Assembly: GCA_036557365.1 (NCBI GenBank)
Contig: DATBHR010000094.1
Coordinates: forward strand, 1 to 64,000
Direction: 5' to 3'
Source: DATKHR01 sp036557365
GTDB lineage: Bacteria; Acidobacteriota; Vicinamibacteria; Vicinamibacterales; CAVVIG01
Length of the DNA: 64,000 nucleotides
How positions within the stretch are numbered: position 1 is the first letter of the stretch; every line of letters begins with the position of its first letter. This document shows positions 60,145 to 64,000 of this stretch, piece after piece. Under the pieces are notes generated by a model. The model ran no database searches. It had not been told where the DNA came from and worked only from the letters and a program-made list of their open reading frames with translations. Position numbers and translations under genes: made by a program.

Positions 60145-62361
60145 TCAGACCGTAAATCCGGATCGAACGAACGGCAGCCGCCGCACGCGACGACCGGTTG
60201 CCGCGAAGATCGCGTTCCCCACAGCTGGCGCGATCGGCGGCAGCGCGATTTCGCCGAATCCGGTTGGCTTCGCTTTGCTCGGCACGATGTGGACGTCGAT
60301 CCGCGGCGCGTCGCGGTTCCGCAGCAGCGGATAGTCTTCGAAGCTGGCCTGCCGCGTCCGGCCGTGATCCACGGTGATTTCGCCGAAGAGCGCCGCGCTC
60401 AGGCCGTCGATGATGCCGCCTTGCGTCTGCGCCTCGACGCTCAGCGGGTTGACGGCGATGCCGACATCGACAGCGGCGACGACGCGATGGACATGGAGCC
60501 GGTTGGAAGCGTCAACGGACACTTCGGCGACCTCGGCGGCGTACGACCCGAACGTGAAATGCGCCGCGATGCCGCGCGAACGGCCGCGCGGCGGAGGCGT
60601 GCGCCAGCCCGACTTCTCGACCACGAGCTGCAGCACGCCCTTGAGCCGTTCGGGGTCGTAGGGCGACGGGTCGTCGCCTTCGTACGGGACGTCCGATCGG
60701 CTGCCGTAGAAGGACATGCGGAGCGCGATTGGATCGACGCCAGCGGCGTGCGCGAGGTCGTCGAGCACGCACTCGATCACGAACGCGTTGAAGTTGTGCG
60801 ACGGCGCGCGCCACGCGCCGGTTGGAACCGACGTCAACGCTTCGCTGTACTCGACACGGCAGTTGCGGATCAGCGTCGGCTGAAAGTCGTAGTCGAACTG
60901 TTTTTTCGGGTCTGGATTGATCGGCGACATCAATCCGTACGTCTCGGTCGACTCCGGCAGGTCGCCGAGCCGGTGCCGGTTGCGCGACGTCGTGATCAGA
61001 TGGTGATGCCAGACGTCGACGGCTCCCGACGCATCGAGCCCGGCGCGCACGTGATGATAGCCGGCGGGCCGATAGTAGTCGTGGCGGATGTCGTCTTCGC
61101 GCGTCCACACGACCTGGACGGGCGCACCAATCTCGCGTGAGACGACGGCGGCTTCCGCGGCATAGTCCGACATCAGGCGTCGGCCGAATCCGCCGCCGAT
61201 CCGCGTCATGTGAATCGCGACGCGCTCGCGCGGGATGCCGAGCACGCTGGCAATCACCTCGGATCCCGACGTCGGCATCTGCAGCGGTCCCCAGACCTCA
61301 CATCGTCCGTCGTGCACGTGCGCGGTGCAGTTCTGCGGCTCGAGCGTCGCGTGCGCCAGAAACGGCGCCTCGTAAGTCGTGTCTATCTTCGTTGCGGACG
61401 CGTTGAACGCCGCGCGCACATCGCCCGAATCGGCCAGGATCTTCCCTGGCGTTTCCGCGAGACGCCGGAACTGTGCGGCCAGCGATGCCGACGACTCCTC
61501 CGCTCCGGCGCCTTCGTTCCAGACGACGCGCAGCGCTTCGCGGCCCTTCATCGCCGCCCACGTGAACGTCGCCACGACCGCAACGCCTGGACGCAGGTAG
61601 GTCGGATTCTGATGTCCTTCGAAACTGAAAACGCGAATCACACCGGGAACGGCCAGTGCTGCGCGGGCATCGACGCTGGTCGGCCGTCCGCCGTGCACGG
61701 GCGACTTCTCGATGACGGCGTAACGCATGCCCTGAACATGGACGTCGAGGCCGTAGATCGGCTGACCGGTGACGATCTTTGGCGTGTCGACGCCGCGGAC
61801 TCTTGTGCCGATGATGGAGTAACGAGCCGGGTCCTTGAGCGGCACATTTTTCGGCACCGGCAGGCTTGCAGCATCGGCGACGAGGTCACCGTACGGCAGC
61901 GATCGACCGGTCGGCCGGTGGTGGACGACGCCTCGGGACGTTTCGCACGAACCGGCATCCACACCCCAGCGCGCGGCCGCTGCGGCGACGATCATCGCGC
62001 GAGCGACGGCACCCGCCCGCTGACCGAGCGGGCCGTCCGACGGCGTGCCATCGCTGCCACCGGCGCCCTGCCCGCCGTACCACTCGCGGTTCAAGTCAGC
62101 TTGCTCGACATGAACGCGTGACCAGTCCACGTCCAGTTCCTCCGCGATCATCATCCCGAGCCCGGTCTTGATGCCCTGCCCCATGTCGGGATTCTTCGCC
62201 CACACGGTGACGCGGCCGTCCCTGTCCACGCGAACGTAGCCGTTCGGCCGGAAGAATCCTGTTTCGGTGCGCTTCTCGTCGAGGGCGTAGACGCTGACGG
62301 CGAGGCCACCGGCTGCGGTCGCGGCAGCCTTGAGAAACGTTCGGCGATTGAGATCGGTCAT
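60145..62361 (-). CDS. Molybdopterin-binding subunit of xanthine-dehydrogenase-family oxidoreductase (second copy), Tat-exported
   Basis: A 738-residue IorB-like subunit. The Tat signal LNRRTFLKAAATAAGGLAVS is near the N-terminus from the ATG at 62361; the longer upstream frame is not part of the protein, since it runs through the partner gene. Molybdopterin segments are NPDMGQGIKTGLGMMIAEEL and GGGFGRRLMSDYAAEAAVV; the catalytic Glu is in KPTGFGEIALPP near residue 700. Sequence motifs differ from the first copy, so the two likely have different substrates. It overlaps the 2Fe-2S gene by 4 bp. Confidence 0.94.
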   Translation of the reverse strand: MTDLNRRTFLKAAATAAGGLAVSVYALDEKRTETGFFRPNGYVRVDRDGRVTVWAKNPDMGQGIKTGLGMMIAEELDVDWSRVHVEQADLNREWYGGQGAGGSDGTPSDGPLGQRAGAVARAMIVAAAAARWGVDAGSCETSRGVVHHRPTGRSLPYGDLVADAASLPVPKNVPLKDPARYSIIGTRVRGVDTPKIVTGQPIYGLDVHVQGMRYAVIEKSPVHGGRPTSVDARAALAVPGVIRVFSFEGHQNPTYLRPGVAVVATFTWAAMKGREALRVVWNEGAGAEESSASLAAQFRRLAETPGKILADSGDVRAAFNASATKIDTTYEAPFLAHATLEPQNCTAHVHDGRCEVWGPLQMPTSGSEVIASVLGIPRERVAIHMTRIGGGFGRRLMSDYAAEAAVVSREIGAPVQVVWTREDDIRHDYYRPAGYHHVRAGLDASGAVDVWHHHLITTSRNRHRLGDLPESTETYGLMSPINPDPKKQFDYDFQPTLIRNCRVEYSEALTSVPTGAWRAPSHNFNAFVIECVLDDLAHAAGVDPIALRMSFYGSRSDVPYEGDDPSPYDPERLKGVLQLVVEKSGWRTPPPRGRSRGIAAHFTFGSYAAEVAEVSVDASNRLHVHRVVAAVDVGIAVNPLSVEAQTQGGIIDGLSAALFGEITVDHGRTRQASFEDYPLLRNRDAPRIDVHIVPSKAKPTGFGEIALPPIAPAVGNAIFAATGRRVRRLPFVRSGFTV

Positions 62362-62852
62362 CGGGCGCCTCCGCTCTTGCGAACCGTCTCCGCTGCCGCC
62401 GTGTCCGCTGCGCGCCTGACCGCGCGCCGGATTCTCAGGTACGTCCCGCAGCGGCACAGGTTGTTCGACATGGCGTCGAGGATGTCCTGGTCGCTGGGAT
62501 GAGGTTTGAACGCGAGCAGCGACGCCGCCATCATGATCTGGCCCGCCTGGCAGTAGCCGCACTGCGGCACGTCCTCTTCGAGCCATGCTTTCTGGACCGG
62601 ATGCAGTCCGCCGGCGCCCAGTCCTTCGATCGTGGTGATCCGCTGCTGCGCGATCGAGGACACCGGCGTCACGCACGAGCGGATGGCGGCGCCGTCCACA
62701 TGGACGGTGCAGGCGCCGCAGATTCCCCGGCCGCAGCCGAACTTCGTTCCCCGGAGTCCCAGGCTGTCGCGCAGGACCCAAAGGAGCGGCACGTCCGGCG
62801 CCAGGTCGACGGTGCGCGATTGACCGTTTACGGACAGTTGAAATGTCGCCAT
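62358..62852 (-). CDS. (2Fe-2S) subunit of xanthine-dehydrogenase-family oxidoreductase (second copy)
   Basis: A 164-residue electron-transfer subunit. The two cluster sets are Cys 40, 45, 48 and 60, and Cys 98, 101, 133 and 135, the same spacing as the first copy (offset by one). It ends with an Arg/Ala-rich tail. It is the first gene of its operon; the regulator gene is divergent across 127 bp that contain two inverted repeats. Confidence 0.93.
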   Translation of the reverse strand: MATFQLSVNGQSRTVDLAPDVPLLWVLRDSLGLRGTKFGCGRGICGACTVHVDGAAIRSCVTPVSSIAQQRITTIEGLGAGGLHPVQKAWLEEDVPQCGYCQAGQIMMAASLLAFKPHPSDQDILDAMSNNLCRCGTYLRIRRAVRRAADTAAAETVRKSGGAR

Positions 62853-62870
62853 ACGTGAGATCTGACGACA

Positions 62871-62897
62871 ATCGCCGCCGCATTGTCCCGCGGCGAT
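62871..62897. promoter_or_regulatory. Inverted repeat in divergent promoter region
   Basis: ATCGCCGC at 62871-62878 and GCGGCGAT at 62890-62897 form eight-base arms with an 11-base spacer, between the dehydrogenase operon and the winged-helix gene. Candidate operator for either gene, perhaps bound by the winged-helix product. Confidence 0.5.
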
Positions 62898-62954
62898 GCC
62901 GATGTTTTGCCGAGGGACGCGTGAGAACGCGGTTCGCAGCGATATAGTGAGAAT

Positions 62955-62976
62955 CGGACCCGCGTTCCGCGGTCCG
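62955..62976. promoter_or_regulatory. Inverted repeat before the winged-helix regulator start
   Basis: CGGACC at 62955-62960 and GGTCCG at 62971-62976 flank CGCGTTCCGC, ending three bases before the regulator start codon. It could be an operator for autoregulation or an mRNA hairpin hiding the ribosome site. Confidence 0.4.
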
Positions 62977-62979
62977 GTG

Positions 62980-64000
62980 ATGAATCAACAGTTCAATGCG
63001 TTCCGGCTGTGCGACCGACTGGTCGAGCCGTCGCTCAACCGCGTCACGGCCACGACCGGTGAAGCCGTCCAGGTCGAGCCGAAGATCATGGAGGTGCTGG
63101 CGGCGCTTGCGGCGCGTCCGGGCGAAGTCGTCACCCGCGACGAGCTGATGGCGCAGGCCTGGGCCGGCGTCTTCGTCACCGACGACGCGCTCCATCGCGC
63201 GATTCGCGAGATTCGCCGGCTCTTCGACGACGATGCCGAGCGCCCCCGGGTGGTCGAAACGATCCGGAAGCGCGGCTATCGATTGATCGCGCCCGTCTCC
63301 AACGCCTCAGAGCTCATCGAAACCCAGCCGGCCACACCACCGGCTGTCCAGCGAGGATTCCTCGTCGCGACAGTCATTGGGGTTGCGGCGCTCGCGGGTA
63401 TTGCCGCGATCTGGCTCGGCGTCGCCCGGCCGTCGGTGGACACCGAAGGGCGCGTTCGCTTCGTGCCGCTCACGAGCGAACCGGGAAACGAGATCGATCC
63501 CGCGCTCTCCTCCACCGGTCGTCTCGCGTACGTCGCGCGCGCCGACGATGGCCGCGCGCATATCTTCACCAAGACTCAGAGCGACGGGACGGCGACGCAG
63601 GTGACGCGCGGCGACGGCGCGGAGCGCGCGCCCGTGTGGTCGCCGGACGAATCCCGGCTGGCGTTCGTCGAACAGGACGCCAGCGGCTGTGCGATCCGCA
63701 TTGCAGCGGCCGACGGCCGCGAAGCCCGCACGTTGATACCGTGCACGTCGACGGAAGAGTTCCGCATGTCGTGGTCGCCGGACGGACGCTTTCTGGCGCT
63801 CACCGTCGGCGCGATGACGATGCAGTCGCCGTCGCACATCGATGTCATCGACGTCGAGGGCAGCGTCCGCCGCAGCGTCACATCGCCACCGCCGGCGCAC
63901 GCCGGCGACTGGTCGCCGGCCTTCTCGCCCGACGGCCGATCGATTGCGTTCGTGCGCAACATCGGCGGCTCGATCGCCGACATCTTCGTCTCGCCGCTCG
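62980..64000 (+). CDS. Winged-helix transcriptional regulator with membrane anchor and PD40 repeats (cut by window edge)
   Basis: An open frame from the ATG at 62980 continues past the window end, giving 340 residues. The N-terminal 105 residues are an OmpR/PhoB-type winged helix (VTRDELMAQAWAGVFVTDDA then IRKRGYRLIAPV). A membrane span follows at about 125-147 (GFLVATVIGVAALAGIAAIW), then PD40/TolB-like beta-propeller repeats (WSPDESRLAFVEQD, WSPDGRFLAL, FSPDGRSIAF). This ToxR-like arrangement places a DNA-binding domain in the cytoplasm and a propeller outside, and is common in Acidobacteria. It is divergent from the second dehydrogenase operon, which it may regulate. Confidence 0.88.
   Translation, partial: MNQQFNAFRLCDRLVEPSLNRVTATTGEAVQVEPKIMEVLAALAARPGEVVTRDELMAQAWAGVFVTDDALHRAIREIRRLFDDDAERPRVVETIRKRGYRLIAPVSNASELIETQPATPPAVQRGFLVATVIGVAALAGIAAIWLGVARPSVDTEGRVRFVPLTSEPGNEIDPALSSTGRLAYVARADDGRAHIFTKTQSDGTATQVTRGDGAERAPVWSPDESRLAFVEQDASGCAIRIAAADGREARTLIPCTSTEEFRMSWSPDGRFLALTVGAMTMQSPSHIDVIDVEGSVRRSVTSPPPAHAGDWSPAFSPDGRSIAFVRNIGGSIADIFVSPL

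Noticed and set aside
60145..63195. Extended 1016-residue version of the second molybdopterin subunit
   Set aside because: The upstream part overlaps the 2Fe-2S gene in another frame; the Tat signal at 62361 marks the real start.

Overview
The window is GC-rich, densely coded bacterial chromosome with no rRNA, tRNA, CRISPR array, phage or transposase gene visible. The gene content points to an Acidobacteriota lineage, probably Vicinamibacteria (subgroup 6). The reasons are an ECF sigma factor overlapping a transmembrane Ser/Thr kinase, a secreted S9 peptidase, a signal-peptide SAM methyltransferase, twin-arginine molybdopterin dehydrogenases with separate 2Fe-2S subunits, and a winged-helix regulator with a membrane anchor and PD40 repeats. 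This placement is an inference from gene families, not from a marker gene.

Layout. 1-6262 (minus): a tightly packed run of ECF sigma factor, Ser/Thr kinase, quinone oxidoreductase, FKBP isomerase, aldo/keto reductase, MFS exporter, phosphoesterase and an M20 peptidase cut by the window edge. 6283-6768 is gluconokinase, followed by a 300-bp symmetric repeat element without a gene. 7076-14610 (minus) is one long transcription unit: alpha/beta hydrolase, NMT1-type ABC importer, SDR-type threonine dehydrogenase, thrB, thrC, a TPR protein and a small protein. 14647-18025 (plus) is an S9 peptidase and an AtoE-type transporter. 18534-21793 (plus) is a secreted methyltransferase and an AlgI/AlgJ acetylation pair. 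22514-30494 (minus) runs from an ABC-F ATPase through a CDP-alcohol transferase, a GtrA fusion, a Dabb protein and a zincin to an M14 peptidase.

30553-41868 is mostly plus strand: an M29-like protein, an esterase-like lipoprotein, a 2Fe-2S/molybdopterin dehydrogenase, a zinc-ribbon protein, a 49-residue metallothionein, an AsmA protein and a DUF1295 protein; a cupin and an amino-acid permease lie on the minus strand. 41851-48816 (minus) holds a large secreted nuclease, a YbaK-type deacylase, a Cys-motif protein, RmuC, a GIY-YIG-like protein and a YgjP-type peptidase. 49017-54575 (minus) is a complete RND efflux operon. Then come mreB alone, a four-helix-bundle (23S-IVS-type) gene enclosed by inverted octamer arrays, a WYL regulator, an amidohydrolase, an NTF2-like protein, a Cof phosphatase, a second molybdopterin dehydrogenase, and a divergent winged-helix PD40 regulator cut by the right edge.

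The most unusual theme is intergenic short-unit tandem repeats. One pair of inverted octamer arrays encloses the four-helix-bundle gene (55862-56466). One near-symmetric pair encloses only a hairpin-rich 170-bp core (6774-7072). Two isolated arms lie at 21795-21822 and 33955-33985. I propose these as IVS-like elements, their non-autonomous derivatives and their remnants. The proposal is testable but unproven.
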